DNA of 64,000 nt from Glaciecola sp947496235 (GTDB lineage Bacteria > Pseudomonadota > Gammaproteobacteria > Enterobacterales > Alteromonadaceae), in the NCBI RefSeq assembly GCF_050306235.1, contig NZ_JBLWFH010000006.1, positions 227,869 through 291,868 on the forward strand, in the 5' to 3' direction. Shown piece by piece: positions 27,475 to 37,181 of the stretch (position 1 is the first letter of the stretch; each line of letters opens with the position of its first letter). Below the pieces are notes generated by a model. That model was not told the DNA's origin. It made no database searches and was given only the letters and a program-made list of their open reading frames with translations. Made by a program: the position numbers and the translations under genes.

Positions 27475-28749
27475 TTACTCTTTTGGCAGTGCTTCAATCA
27501 TTTCTTGGGTGATTAATACAACACCACCGCTAGAAACTCTAAATCCTCGACTTCTGTCTTGATCGTGATCATGCCCAATCACCATGCCATCGGGAATCTG
27601 ACAGCCTCTATCGATAATGGCTTTTTTAATCTGACATCTTTCACCTATTTTAACGCTAGGTAAGACAACAGTTTCTTCAACCAGACTGTAAGATTTAACT
27701 TTCACGTTACTAAAACAAATGCTGCGTCTTAAGGTTGCCCCAGACACTATGCAACCGCCTGATACCACGGAATTCAATGCTTCACCGCGTCTGTCATGTT
27801 CTTCCCAAACAAATTTTGCTGGCGGAAGTTGCTCTTGATAAGTCCATATTGGCCAGGTTTTATCATATAGATTTAGTTCAGGAACCGGGGCAACCAACTC
27901 CATATTGGCTTCCCAGAAGCTATCCAAGGTACCAACATCTCGCCAATAAGCGTCATTTTTGGCACTTTTTCTAAAATCAAAGGCGAATACATCAAAATTA
28001 TTAATGATGCGAGGAATAATATCTTTACCAAAATCATGGGCTGAACTTGGTTGAGTTGCGTCTTGTCTTAATTGTTCGAACAGAAATTCAGTATCGAACA
28101 CATAATTACCCATGGATGCTAAACAATAGTTGGGGTCGTCATGCAGTGGGTGAGGATCATCAGGTTTTTCGACAAAATCCGTTACTCGATTGTCCTGATC
28201 AACTGTTAATACGCCAAAGGCACCTCTTGCTTGTTCTATAGGTACTGACATACAAGATACTGTCATCTTTGCTCCAGATTCCACATGCCTTGCGAGCATT
28301 GGACCATAGTCCATTTTATAAATATGGTCGCCAGATAAAATCATTACGTATTTAGGTAATTCATCTCGAATAATATCAATATTTTGGTAAACCGCGTCAG
28401 CTGTACCTTGATACCAGTCTTCTGAAAAACGCTGGGACGCTGGCAGGATCTCTACAGATTCTCCCAGTTCTTTTTTGAAATGTCCCCAACCGCGCACAAT
28501 ATGGCGTATCAATGAGTGGCTTTTATATTGAGTAAGCACCCCAATGTTTCGAATGCCGCTGTTAATACAGTTTGATAAAGGGAAATCAATAATTCTAAAT
28601 TTGCCACCAAAATAGAGCGCAGGCTTTGCACGCCAATTAGTGAGTTCATGAAGTCGGGAGCCTCGTCCACCAGCAAGTACTAGGGCATAAGTATCACGCG
28701 TTAAATTACTAATATATCTATTATTCATATGGCTATGTATTACACGCAA
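27475..28749 (-). CDS. glgC: Glucose-1-phosphate adenylyltransferase (ADP-glucose pyrophosphorylase)
   Basis: The 424-residue protein has YALVLAGGRGSRLHELT (nucleotide-binding loop), KPALYFGGKFRIIDFPLSNC, the GTADAVYQN segment and a C-terminal left-handed beta-helix. It makes ADP-glucose, the committed step of bacterial glycogen synthesis, and is usually allosteric. No glgA, glgB, glgP or glgX is nearby, which is unusual. The ATG at 28728 (residue 8) is an alternative start. Confidence 0.95.
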   Translation of the reverse strand: MRVIHSHMNNRYISNLTRDTYALVLAGGRGSRLHELTNWRAKPALYFGGKFRIIDFPLSNCINSGIRNIGVLTQYKSHSLIRHIVRGWGHFKKELGESVEILPASQRFSEDWYQGTADAVYQNIDIIRDELPKYVMILSGDHIYKMDYGPMLARHVESGAKMTVSCMSVPIEQARGAFGVLTVDQDNRVTDFVEKPDDPHPLHDDPNYCLASMGNYVFDTEFLFEQLRQDATQPSSAHDFGKDIIPRIINNFDVFAFDFRKSAKNDAYWRDVGTLDSFWEANMELVAPVPELNLYDKTWPIWTYQEQLPPAKFVWEEHDRRGEALNSVVSGGCIVSGATLRRSICFSNVKVKSYSLVEETVVLPSVKIGERCQIKKAIIDRGCQIPDGMVIGHDHDQDRSRGFRVSSGGVVLITQEMIEALPKE

Positions 28750-28896
28750 AAGTGACTGTAATTGTTAGACTATCTAAACAGAACCACGATTACCAGCTTT
28801 CCGTGAAAACTTATTAAACATCTGTAATGAAAACAAAAAAATCAAACTTAATACTGTATATACGCGTAGGATAAAAAAAACAAAAGACATACCACT

Positions 28897-30066
28897 TTGA
28901 ACGTTAAAAAATCTCATCGCATTGGCATTTCACTTATTACTTCAAAATCGGCTGATCTACTGCTGTCGCCCAAAACAACCTTAACTACCATATTAAGTGC
29001 TGTGGGTGCACCTAGTTGGATGGTGCAATTATTAGTACCACTAAGAGAAGCTGGCGCCTTGTTGCCACAAATAGGTTATTCAAAGTTACTGTCCAAAGTA
29101 GAAGAGCGACAAAAATACTGGATTCTGGGAATGTATCTTCAATTTTTTTCCAGCTTAGGCATGCTCTCTGTGATATTCGTGCAAGATGCCATTTGGGCCG
29201 GCGTATTAATGTTACTCAGTCTAACTTGTTTTTCATTTGCTAGAGCACTTACGTCACTCATTATGAAAGACATCCAAGGCGTGCATATTGATAAAGGAAA
29301 TAGAGGAAAGTTACTGGGTAGTGCAGGTACCATTTCCAGTGCTATCTCTGTCGCTGTTGCCTTACTTTCCATGTACGGAAGCATGACGAAAGACGCTAAC
29401 TCTGTGTTGATCGTCGGCGGAATCGCGGTATTTTGCCAATTAACAGCTACTATAGTGCTAACTAAGTTAACTACCAAGGTAGATACTCAAGAAAATAAGA
29501 TCAAAATACTCTGGTCTGAAAATTTCACTCAGTTTGTCTTAGTGAGAAGTCTGTTGGCCCATTCTGCGCTTCTAGCGCCAATTTTTGTATTAGCTTTTGA
29601 TGGTGATCTGGTCAATATTCTTGCTTATTTAATTATTACCCAGTCAGCAGCTGGTTTTGTTTCTTCCTATCTTTGGGGAAGTTTATCTGACAATAATGCT
29701 AAATTGAGCATGCAAATTGGCGCTGTTATCTGCTTACTCTCTAACGCTGTGCTGTTGTTCGGTATGTTTGCAGAACAAGCTTTGTTAGCTAATCATTATT
29801 TTATTATCGCTTTATATTTTGTGCTTTCTATAGGCCATAACGGTATTCGCACTGGTAGAAAAGTCTATGTGGTCGATATTGCAAAAGGGCAAAACAGAAC
29901 TGAATTTGTAGCAGGCGCAAACACCGTTGTTGGCGCTGTCATTTTGGTGCTAGGCGCGCTCTATTCAGTGGTTTCAACTCACGCGTTAAGCACAACACTA
30001 GCATTGATGACGGCGCTACTTGCGGTCGGTTTTGTGTTAAGTTTTTGGTTAAAAAATGAAAAATAA
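28897..30066 (+). CDS. MFS transporter of unknown cargo
   Basis: The 389-residue protein has about 10-12 hydrophobic segments and reads as a major facilitator carrier, with charged loops such as SKLLSKVEERQKYW. It starts at TTG 28897 without a strong ribosome-binding site. It is divergent from glgC and convergent with the liu operon end. I cannot assign a subfamily or cargo. Confidence 0.72.
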   Translation: MNVKKSHRIGISLITSKSADLLLSPKTTLTTILSAVGAPSWMVQLLVPLREAGALLPQIGYSKLLSKVEERQKYWILGMYLQFFSSLGMLSVIFVQDAIWAGVLMLLSLTCFSFARALTSLIMKDIQGVHIDKGNRGKLLGSAGTISSAISVAVALLSMYGSMTKDANSVLIVGGIAVFCQLTATIVLTKLTTKVDTQENKIKILWSENFTQFVLVRSLLAHSALLAPIFVLAFDGDLVNILAYLIITQSAAGFVSSYLWGSLSDNNAKLSMQIGAVICLLSNAVLLFGMFAEQALLANHYFIIALYFVLSIGHNGIRTGRKVYVVDIAKGQNRTEFVAGANTVVGAVILVLGALYSVVSTHALSTTLALMTALLAVGFVLSFWLKNEK

Positions 30067-30069
30067 CCA

Positions 30070-30102
30070 CTGTTCTTGTCAGGTAGGCGCTATGAAGAAC
30101 AG
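30070..30102. terminator. Hairpin between MFS gene and liuE
   Basis: Arms CTGTTCTT (30070-30077) and AAGAACAG (30095-30102) lie between and partly within the convergent gene ends. It is a moderate candidate for a shared terminator; no clear T run. Confidence 0.5.
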
Positions 30103-30998
30103 GCTTGGCCAACTTTCGAATTATTCAACCTTTGTAATTTTTGGCTAATGTCTTGACCTGCTGCAATTAATAAATCTAAGTCTACCCCAGTATTTATTTG
30201 CATGTTGTTTAACATGTAGATCAGATCTTCTGTGGCTAAATTTCCTGAAGCACCTTTGGCGTATGGACATCCCCCAAGACCTGCAACAGAAGCGTCAAAA
30301 CAAGCTATACCTTGTTGTAAACTGGCTAAGACATTGGCTAATGCCTGTCCGTATGTGTCATGAAAATGCATCGCAATTTTTTCTTTTGGGAAGCGACTTA
30401 ATACCGCTGATAATAAAGCTTGGGTCGCAAGTGGTGTTCCCACACCTATGGTATCGCCTAGGGATATTTGGTAGCAACCCATGTTCAACAGACTGTCGCA
30501 GACATCAATCACTGACTGATGTGAAATTTGCCCTTCATAAGGACAGCCTAAGACACAACTCACATAGCCTCTAACAGGTATATTGCGTTTTTTAGCCTCA
30601 GTAAAAATCGGTGAGAAGCGTTCTAAGCTTTCTGCAATGGAGCAATTAATGTTTTTTTGGGTAAAACTCTCAGATGCTGCACCAAAAACAGCAACCTCGT
30701 CCACATTGGCATCAACAGCATCTTCAAAGCCTCTTAAATTTGGTGTTAAGGCACTATAGCAAATGTTTTGGTGTCGTTTTATTTGAGCGAGGACCTGATC
30801 ACTATTGGCCATTTGAGGTACCCACTTAGGCGAAACAAAGCTACCTACTTCAATTTTGCTAAGCCCTGTGGCAGATAACTGATCGACTAAGGCGACTTTG
30901 TCTTCAACACTGACTAGACTTTTTTCGTTTTGTAGGCCATCTCTTGGGCCTACTTCAACGATTTCTACAAATTCAGGTAAATCAGCTCTATTAATCAT
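30090..30998 (-). CDS. mvaB: Hydroxymethylglutaryl-CoA lyase
   Basis: The 302-residue TIM-barrel lyase has VEVGPRDGLQNE near the N-terminus, MHFHDTYGQALAN (metal-binding His) and GLGGCPYAKGASGN with the catalytic Cys. It splits HMG-CoA to acetoacetate and acetyl-CoA, the last step of the liu pathway. It overlaps the carboxylase alpha gene by eight bases and is the last gene of the operon (liuE position). Confidence 0.95.
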   Translation of the reverse strand: MINRADLPEFVEIVEVGPRDGLQNEKSLVSVEDKVALVDQLSATGLSKIEVGSFVSPKWVPQMANSDQVLAQIKRHQNICYSALTPNLRGFEDAVDANVDEVAVFGAASESFTQKNINCSIAESLERFSPIFTEAKKRNIPVRGYVSCVLGCPYEGQISHQSVIDVCDSLLNMGCYQISLGDTIGVGTPLATQALLSAVLSRFPKEKIAMHFHDTYGQALANVLASLQQGIACFDASVAGLGGCPYAKGASGNLATEDLIYMLNNMQINTGVDLDLLIAAGQDISQKLQRLNNSKVGQACSS

Positions 30999-32979
30999 CT
31001 AGACTCTCTAACTCTATTAAAGTAGCACCACCATCGACTCTATCACCGGCAGAAAAATAGCAATTCACTACTTTGGCATCAGCACTGGCTTTCAAACTTT
31101 GCTCCATTTTCATAGCTTCTATGATGGCCAAGGTTTGTCCGCTTTCTACGCTGTCACCTGGGGATACTAGAATATCCACTATAGTGCCATTCATAGGCGC
31201 TAGTATATTGCTGACGAGTTCGTTATCCTCGGCGTGATTTAAGACGTTTTGCGGCAGCGTAAAACTCAAGGTGCCGTCATAGGTAAATAGACTAATTAAT
31301 CCGGTAGTTGCATCAAAATAAAAGCCAAGTCGTTTGGTTGCAGTACCTAGTGTGATATTCATGCTATCTGCAAGCATGTCAACCTTTACTGCATAAGATT
31401 CTTGGTTTAGTTGAACTTTAAAAGCCCCTTGGTTGAGATGTTCAAATACCAGATCAACTTGATTATCTTTAATCAACAGTGATATTGGGGTCTTTTTGCA
31501 GTGATTTAATCTATAACCGGCATATTTCGCGAAAGGATTGCTAGTCAAGGATTCAGGTTTTTGCACGTTTTTATTTAACGCTACCAAACCTGCCGCAATC
31601 ACATACTGAACATCTAACTCAGCCGTTGATTGAAGCAAGGATTCATGACGAGAAATAAAATCTGTCGTTAATTGTGCCTGGCTGAAGGGCTGAGATTTTG
31701 CAACTTGGATTAAATACGGAATGTTCGTTTTTACCCCCGCGATTTCGTAAGCGGCAAGGGCATTGACCAGTTGTTTAAGTGCGGTTTCTCTGTCATCAGC
31801 ATGTACAATGAGTTTTGCGATCATGGGATCGTAAAACATACTGACTTCATCGCCTTGAACAACACCTGTGTCAACACGAACCTGTTTGGTTGTGGTAGGC
31901 GTTTTAAGGTGTTTGAGCAGACCTGTACTAGGTAAAAAATCATGCTCAGGATCTTCAGCATAAATGCGCGCTTCAAAGGCGTGACCAGAGATAGATAACT
32001 CATCTTGAGCTTTAGGTAGAGGCTGACCATCGGCGATCATAAGCTGCCAAGCAACCAAATCTTCACCGGTTATCATTTCAGTCACTGGGTGTTCTACTTG
32101 TAACCTAGTATTCATTTCCATGAAGTAAAAACTACCGTCTTTATCATAGAGGAACTCAATGGTACCTGCACCGGTATAATTGATGGCACTAGCAGCTCGC
32201 AGCGCGGCTTCCCCCATGGCTTTTCTTTGCTGTTCAGGAAAATTGGGGGCAGGGGCTTCTTCTATGATTTTTTGATGACGACGTTGGACTGAACAATCGC
32301 GTTCAAATAAATAAACGCCATTGCCATGACTGTCACAAAATACTTGTATTTCAATATGGCGAGGTTCAGTTAGATATTTTTCAACGAGCATCAAATCGTC
32401 GCCAAAACTGTTTTTAGCTTCTCGTTTAGCCGCTTCTAGCGCATCGAAAAACTCATCGTCTTGCCAAACTAATCGCATGCCTTTGCCACCGCCGCCAGCT
32501 GCCGCTTTTAACAACACTGGATATCCAATGTCTTGGGCTTGCTGATGCAAAAAGTCAGCATCTTGGTTATCTCCATGATAACCTGGCACTAGGGGCACGC
32601 CTGCATCTTGCATGATGCGTTTTGCTGCTGATTTAGAACCCATTGCAATAATAGAATCTTCGCTAGGGCCAACAAAAATGATATTATTGTCAGCACAGAG
32701 CTTAGCAAAATGGGCATTTTCAGATAAAAATCCATAGCCAGGATGAATGGCATCTACACCAGATTCTTTGGCTTTTTGTATTATGTACTCTGCTTTCAAA
32801 TAGCTTTCGGTGGCAGGCGCAGGCCCAAGATGAATCGCTTCATCTGCCATTTTGACGTGCAACGCGTGTTTATCTGCGTCTGAATAGACCGCAATTGTTT
32901 TGATGCCTAGTTGCTTTGCTGTTCGAATAACGCGGCAGGCTATTTCGCCACGATTAGCAATTAATAAGGTGTTTATCAT
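30991..32979 (-). CDS. liuD: Methylcrotonyl-CoA carboxylase, biotin-containing alpha subunit
   Basis: The 662-residue protein has a biotin carboxylase module (1-450: ANRGEIACRVIRTAKQLGI, ATP-grasp GGGGKGMRLV, EMNTRLQVEHPVTE) and a C-terminal biotinyl domain with EAMKMEQ, biotin-carrying Lys about 624. With the beta subunit it carboxylates 3-methylcrotonyl-CoA. The gene touches liuC upstream (four-base overlap) and mvaB downstream. Confidence 0.95.
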   Translation of the reverse strand: MINTLLIANRGEIACRVIRTAKQLGIKTIAVYSDADKHALHVKMADEAIHLGPAPATESYLKAEYIIQKAKESGVDAIHPGYGFLSENAHFAKLCADNNIIFVGPSEDSIIAMGSKSAAKRIMQDAGVPLVPGYHGDNQDADFLHQQAQDIGYPVLLKAAAGGGGKGMRLVWQDDEFFDALEAAKREAKNSFGDDLMLVEKYLTEPRHIEIQVFCDSHGNGVYLFERDCSVQRRHQKIIEEAPAPNFPEQQRKAMGEAALRAASAINYTGAGTIEFLYDKDGSFYFMEMNTRLQVEHPVTEMITGEDLVAWQLMIADGQPLPKAQDELSISGHAFEARIYAEDPEHDFLPSTGLLKHLKTPTTTKQVRVDTGVVQGDEVSMFYDPMIAKLIVHADDRETALKQLVNALAAYEIAGVKTNIPYLIQVAKSQPFSQAQLTTDFISRHESLLQSTAELDVQYVIAAGLVALNKNVQKPESLTSNPFAKYAGYRLNHCKKTPISLLIKDNQVDLVFEHLNQGAFKVQLNQESYAVKVDMLADSMNITLGTATKRLGFYFDATTGLISLFTYDGTLSFTLPQNVLNHAEDNELVSNILAPMNGTIVDILVSPGDSVESGQTLAIIEAMKMEQSLKASADAKVVNCYFSAGDRVDGGATLIELESLDD

Positions 32980-33764
32980 AGGGCGCCAATCCAGCTAGGT
33001 TTGCTTTTATTTAAAAACGCACTCAGACCTTGTTGTCCTTCTTCAGATACCCTTATATCTGCGATTTTTTGACTGGTCGCTGACATAAGCTCTTCATTGA
33101 TAGGCGAATTTGCCAAATCTAACACCAGTTTTTTTGCAGCTGCAACAGCCTTAGGCCCATTTTTTAAGATGTGAGTAATAATGCTATCAATGGTTGAATC
33201 TAACTCATCTTCGCTCACTGTTTCACTTAATAGACCTAAGCGTCTAGCTCTTCTGCTACTAATGACTTCAGCGGTCATAAACAAGCGTTTGGCTTCTCTA
33301 GCCCCTATGGCATCAATTACATAGGGAGAAATGGTTGCAGGGATTAAGCCTAATTTGACTTCGCTGAAACAAAATTTACTGAGTTTGCTGCCGACAGCAA
33401 TATCACAACAGGCGACCAGACCTACAGCACCGCCAAAAGCGGCGCCCTGTACTCGGGCAATCGTCGGGATATTGAGATTGTAGAGTTTATTTAACATTAC
33501 AGAAAGTTGCATGGCGTCTGATTGGTTTTCTTCTACCGAATAGCTAGCCATGCGTTTCATCCAGTTTATGTCTGCGCCTGCACTGAAGGATTTTCCTTTG
33601 GCAGATAATATAAGTACTCGAACATCTGGATTTTGATCTAGGCTACTAAATGCTTCAATAAGCTCGTTTATCGTAACGTCGTCAAATGCGTTATGCATTT
33701 CAGGACGATTTAAAATCACCTTAGCAATGCCTTTTTTATCTATCGAAAATTCAATATTTTGCAT
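32976..33764 (-). CDS. liuC: Methylglutaconyl-CoA hydratase (enoyl-CoA hydratase family)
   Basis: The 262-residue crotonase-fold protein has FSAGADINWMKRMA (oxyanion-hole region) and AFGGAVGLVACCDIA. By position in the liu cluster it hydrates 3-methylglutaconyl-CoA to HMG-CoA. It lies between the two carboxylase subunits with an 11-base gap upstream and an overlap downstream, the standard gammaproteobacterial order. Confidence 0.92.
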   Translation of the reverse strand: MQNIEFSIDKKGIAKVILNRPEMHNAFDDVTINELIEAFSSLDQNPDVRVLILSAKGKSFSAGADINWMKRMASYSVEENQSDAMQLSVMLNKLYNLNIPTIARVQGAAFGGAVGLVACCDIAVGSKLSKFCFSEVKLGLIPATISPYVIDAIGAREAKRLFMTAEVISSRRARRLGLLSETVSEDELDSTIDSIITHILKNGPKAVAAAKKLVLDLANSPINEELMSATSQKIADIRVSEEGQQGLSAFLNKSKPSWIGAL

Positions 33765-33775
33765 GCTTAACTTCC

Positions 33776-35383
33776 TTACATACGGAAGATACCAAACTGG
33801 GTATCTTCTATTGGTGCGTTGAGTGCCGCAGCTAATGAGAGTGCAAGCACTTTTCTTGTGTCTTTAGGATCAATTACCCCATCGTCCCATAGTCGTGCAG
33901 AAGCGTAATAGGGATGACCTTGTTGTTCGTAGGTGTCTATGACAGGTTGCTTGATTTGTTGTTCCTGTTCAGGTGTAAATTGTTCACCAGCTCTCTCTGC
34001 TTGGGATTTTTTGATTTGCGCTAGTACACCTGCAGCTTGTTCGCCGCCCATCACGGAAATCCGGGCATTTGGCCACATAAATAAGAACCTGGGGTCATAA
34101 GCTCTACCGCACATGCCATAATTGCCAGCGCCAAAGCTACCTCCGATAAGAATTGTTATTTTGGGTACTTTCGCACAAGCTACCGCTGTTACCATTTTTG
34201 CGCCATGTTTAGCGATCCCACCGGCTTCATATTGTTTGCCTACCATGAAACCAGTAATATTTTGCAAAAATATTAACGGGATCTTACGTTGGCAACATAG
34301 CTCAATAAAATGCGCGCCTTTTTGCGCAGATTCTGAAAATAAAATGCCGTTATTCGCTAAGATACCCACAGGGAATCCATCAATATGGGCAAAACCACAG
34401 ACTAATGTGCTGCCATAGAGGGCTTTGAATTCATCAAATTCACTATTATCGACGACTCTTGCGATGACTTCTCTAACATCGTAAGGCGTTTTGCCGTCTT
34501 TAGGGATTACGCCGTAAATATCGTCAATAGGATATTTTGGAGGTTGTGATTCACGCCTAACAACAGATAATGTTGTTTGACGATTTAATTGTGCTACAGA
34601 ACGACGGGCAATTTCCAATGCATGATGATCATTGTTTGCCAAGTGATCAACTACACCTGACGTTCGACAATGCACGTCACCGCCACCTAATTCCTCAGCG
34701 CTAACCACTTCCCCAGTAGCCGCTTGTACAAGAGGCGGACCACCTAAAAATATAGTGCCTTGGTTTTTTACAATAATAGATTCATCAGCCATAGCCGGCA
34801 CATAAGCACCACCTGCGGTACAACTGCCCATAACGACGGCTATTTGCGGGATGTTTTTTGATGACATATTGGCTTGATTAAAGAATATGCGACCAAAATG
34901 TTCTTTATCTGGAAAAACCTCATCTTGACGCGGCAGGTTAGCACCACCAGAATCAACTAAATAGATACATGGCAAATGATTCTGCTCAGCGATGGCTTGT
35001 GCACGCAAATGCTTTTTAACCGTTAGAGGATAATAGGTGCCACCTTTCACTGTCGCGTCATTTGCGACTATCATGCAGGTAATCCCAGACACCTGACCTA
35101 TACCAGCAACCACACCGGCACAAGGCACAACATCTTCATATACTTCCCAGGCTGCTAATTGACCAATTTCTAAAAAGGCCGATTCGTCATCAAGCAAAAC
35201 ATTAATACGATCTCGGGCTAATAATTTGCCCCGTTCTTGATGCCGTTGGTTATATTTCTCGCCGCCACCTAGTAAAATCTTTTCAACGACCTGATAGAGA
35301 TCATCTACTTGCGCTTGCATATGCGCTTGATTTTCTTTGAATTCGGCGCTTTGAGAATTAATTTTAGTTACAATTTCGCTCAC
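33776..35383 (-). CDS. liuB: Methylcrotonyl-CoA carboxylase, carboxyltransferase beta subunit
   Basis: The 535-residue acyl-CoA carboxyltransferase has YLVDSGGANLPRQDEVFPD and the C-terminal GGSFGAGNYGMCGRAYDPRF motif of the MCC/PCC beta family. It moves the carboxyl group from biotin on the alpha subunit to methylcrotonyl-CoA. It is encoded directly downstream of isovaleryl-CoA dehydrogenase (23-base gap). Confidence 0.95.
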   Translation of the reverse strand: MSEIVTKINSQSAEFKENQAHMQAQVDDLYQVVEKILLGGGEKYNQRHQERGKLLARDRINVLLDDESAFLEIGQLAAWEVYEDVVPCAGVVAGIGQVSGITCMIVANDATVKGGTYYPLTVKKHLRAQAIAEQNHLPCIYLVDSGGANLPRQDEVFPDKEHFGRIFFNQANMSSKNIPQIAVVMGSCTAGGAYVPAMADESIIVKNQGTIFLGGPPLVQAATGEVVSAEELGGGDVHCRTSGVVDHLANNDHHALEIARRSVAQLNRQTTLSVVRRESQPPKYPIDDIYGVIPKDGKTPYDVREVIARVVDNSEFDEFKALYGSTLVCGFAHIDGFPVGILANNGILFSESAQKGAHFIELCCQRKIPLIFLQNITGFMVGKQYEAGGIAKHGAKMVTAVACAKVPKITILIGGSFGAGNYGMCGRAYDPRFLFMWPNARISVMGGEQAAGVLAQIKKSQAERAGEQFTPEQEQQIKQPVIDTYEQQGHPYYASARLWDDGVIDPKDTRKVLALSLAAALNAPIEDTQFGIFRM

Positions 35384-35406
35384 AAAATTACCTATTGAAT
35401 GTTGTG

Positions 35407-36579
35407 TTAAATTGATTCATTGAATAATTCGCGACCGATTAGCATGCGACGAATCTCAGATGTTCCAGCGCCGATTTCATAAAGCTTGGCGTCTCTAAGC
35501 AAGCGGCCGGTTGGATACTCATTGATGTATCCATTTCCACCGAGTAGTTGGATAGCATCTAAAGCCATCTTGGTGGCTAATTCGGCTGAATAAAGAATTG
35601 CCCCAGCAGCATCTTTACGAGTGGTTTCTCCACGATCACAAGATTTAGCTACTGTATAAACATAAGCGCGAGCGGCATTCATTTGGGTATACATATCGGC
35701 TATCTTGCCTTGAACTAGCTGGAATTCGCCGATAGATTTGCCAAACTGGCTGCGATCATGAATGTAGGGAACTACAATATCCATACAGGCCTGCATAATG
35801 CCTAAGGGACCGCCTGACAATACTAATCGTTCGTAATCTAAGCCGCTCATTAGTACTTTGACTCCGCCGCCAACTTCTCCCAACACGTTTTCAGCGGGTA
35901 CTTCGCAGTTTTCAAACACTAGTTCACAAGTGTTTGAGGAGCGCATACCCAATTTATCCAGTTTTTGTGCTTGGCTGAATCCCGAAAACTCTTTTTCTAC
36001 AATAAAAGCGGTAATGCCTTTAGAACCTGCGTTTACATCGGTTTTCGCATAAATAATAAAAACGTTGGCATCTGGTCCATTGGTGATCCACATCTTGTTT
36101 CCGTTAAGCACAAATTTATCGCCTTTTTGTTCGGCGCGTAATTTCATGCTTACCACATCAGATCCAGCATTAGGCTCACTCATAGCAAGGGCGCCTATAT
36201 GTTCACCAGACACTAGCTTTGGCAAATATTGTAGCTTTTGTGCTTGGGTCCCGTTTTTGAATAATTGATTAACACATAGGTTACTGTGTGCGCCATAACT
36301 TAAGCCAATACCAGCACTTGCTCGACTAATTTCCTCCATGGCTACTGTGTGAGCAAGATATCCCATATCAGAGCCACCGAATTCTTCACTAACGGTTACG
36401 CCTAACAGCCCCATGTCGCCAAATTTGCGCCAAAGGTGGTTTGGGAACTGATTATCGTGATCGGCTTGTTCTGCCAGTGGGGCGATCTCATTAGTGGCAA
36501 AACTGTTGACATGTTCTCTTAACATGTCGACTTCTTCGCCTAAACCAAAATTTAAACTAGGGTAGGACGCTCGAATCAT
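35407..36579 (-). CDS. liuA: Isovaleryl-CoA dehydrogenase
   Basis: The 390-residue acyl-CoA dehydrogenase has ALAMSEPNAGSDVVSMKLRAE, FVLNGNKMWITNGPDA and the C-terminal YEIGAGTSEIRRMLIGRELF. By its position behind liuR and ahead of liuB it oxidises isovaleryl-CoA to 3-methylcrotonyl-CoA, passing electrons to ETF. It overlaps the liuR stop by four bases. Substrate assignment rests on context and on strong IVD-like motifs. Confidence 0.94.
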   Translation of the reverse strand: MIRASYPSLNFGLGEEVDMLREHVNSFATNEIAPLAEQADHDNQFPNHLWRKFGDMGLLGVTVSEEFGGSDMGYLAHTVAMEEISRASAGIGLSYGAHSNLCVNQLFKNGTQAQKLQYLPKLVSGEHIGALAMSEPNAGSDVVSMKLRAEQKGDKFVLNGNKMWITNGPDANVFIIYAKTDVNAGSKGITAFIVEKEFSGFSQAQKLDKLGMRSSNTCELVFENCEVPAENVLGEVGGGVKVLMSGLDYERLVLSGGPLGIMQACMDIVVPYIHDRSQFGKSIGEFQLVQGKIADMYTQMNAARAYVYTVAKSCDRGETTRKDAAGAILYSAELATKMALDAIQLLGGNGYINEYPTGRLLRDAKLYEIGAGTSEIRRMLIGRELFNESI

Positions 36580-36974
36580 TTTGTACCTCTTGTTATGTCA
36601 TTCAACTCTTCACGACAGCGTGTTTCAACTTCATCCAGTTCATTCATTAACATTTGAATATCATCTAGCTGTTGTTGCAGTATCGCGCGTTTATGTTCAG
36701 TAAGCTGAAGCATGGTTTTAAGTTGTTCGGCTGAATTGTGATTAGTATCGTACAATTCAAATAATTTACGAATTTCCGCCAAAGAAAACCCTAATCGTTT
36801 ACCTCGTAGAATTAACTTAAGACGAACTTTATCTTTGTTAGTATAGATACGAGTTTGCCCGTTTCTTTTGGGCTCTATGAGGCCTTGCTCCTCATAAAAG
36901 CGGATAGAACGGGTGGTTAAATCAAAAAGTTTAGATATTTCACCAATACTGAATTGTTCTTTTTCTATCTTCAT
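36576..36974 (-). CDS. liuR: MerR-family regulator of the liu operon
   Basis: The 132-residue MerR protein has an N-terminal winged HTH (FSIGEISKLFDLTTRSIRFYEEQGLIEP), a helical dimerisation region and no metal-binding Cys array, as in LiuR. LiuR controls leucine/isovalerate degradation genes in gammaproteobacteria. It is the first gene of the operon and overlaps liuA by four bases. Two palindromes upstream fit as its operators. Confidence 0.93.
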   Translation of the reverse strand: MKIEKEQFSIGEISKLFDLTTRSIRFYEEQGLIEPKRNGQTRIYTNKDKVRLKLILRGKRLGFSLAEIRKLFELYDTNHNSAEQLKTMLQLTEHKRAILQQQLDDIQMLMNELDEVETRCREELNDITRGTK

Positions 36975-37010
36975 TTATTCACTCTAGTTACAATCTATAC
37001 TGCAATGTGA

Positions 37011-37042
37011 TAATAATGCTCTTTACGTTTACGTAAAGTCAA
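37011..37042 (-). promoter_or_regulatory. MerR-type liuRABCDE promoter with palindromic operator
   Basis: On the minus strand, -35 TTGACT (37037-37042) and -10 TTATTA (37011-37016) are 20 bases apart, the long spacing typical of MerR-controlled promoters. The spacer holds the perfect palindrome CTTTACG-N4-CGTAAAG at 37021-37038. Confidence 0.75.
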
Positions 37043-37044
37043 GT

Positions 37045-37058
37045 TAACGTAAACGTTA
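37045..37058. promoter_or_regulatory. Second LiuR-like palindrome, on the thiolase side
   Basis: TAACGT-AA-ACGTTA is a perfect inverted repeat sharing the ACGT-A/T-ACGT core of the first operator, seven bases away. It may control the divergent thiolase gene or help cover the liu promoter. Confidence 0.6.
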
Positions 37059-37181
37059 TGTGTGAAATATTTGTAAATTTTTTTACATCTGTCAACTGAT
37101 ACCACTAAAGTATAGATACTTGTGTGATAAGGTTGGTTTATAGTGAGACTGCAAAAAGCATAAAGAATAGGAAGAAATACC

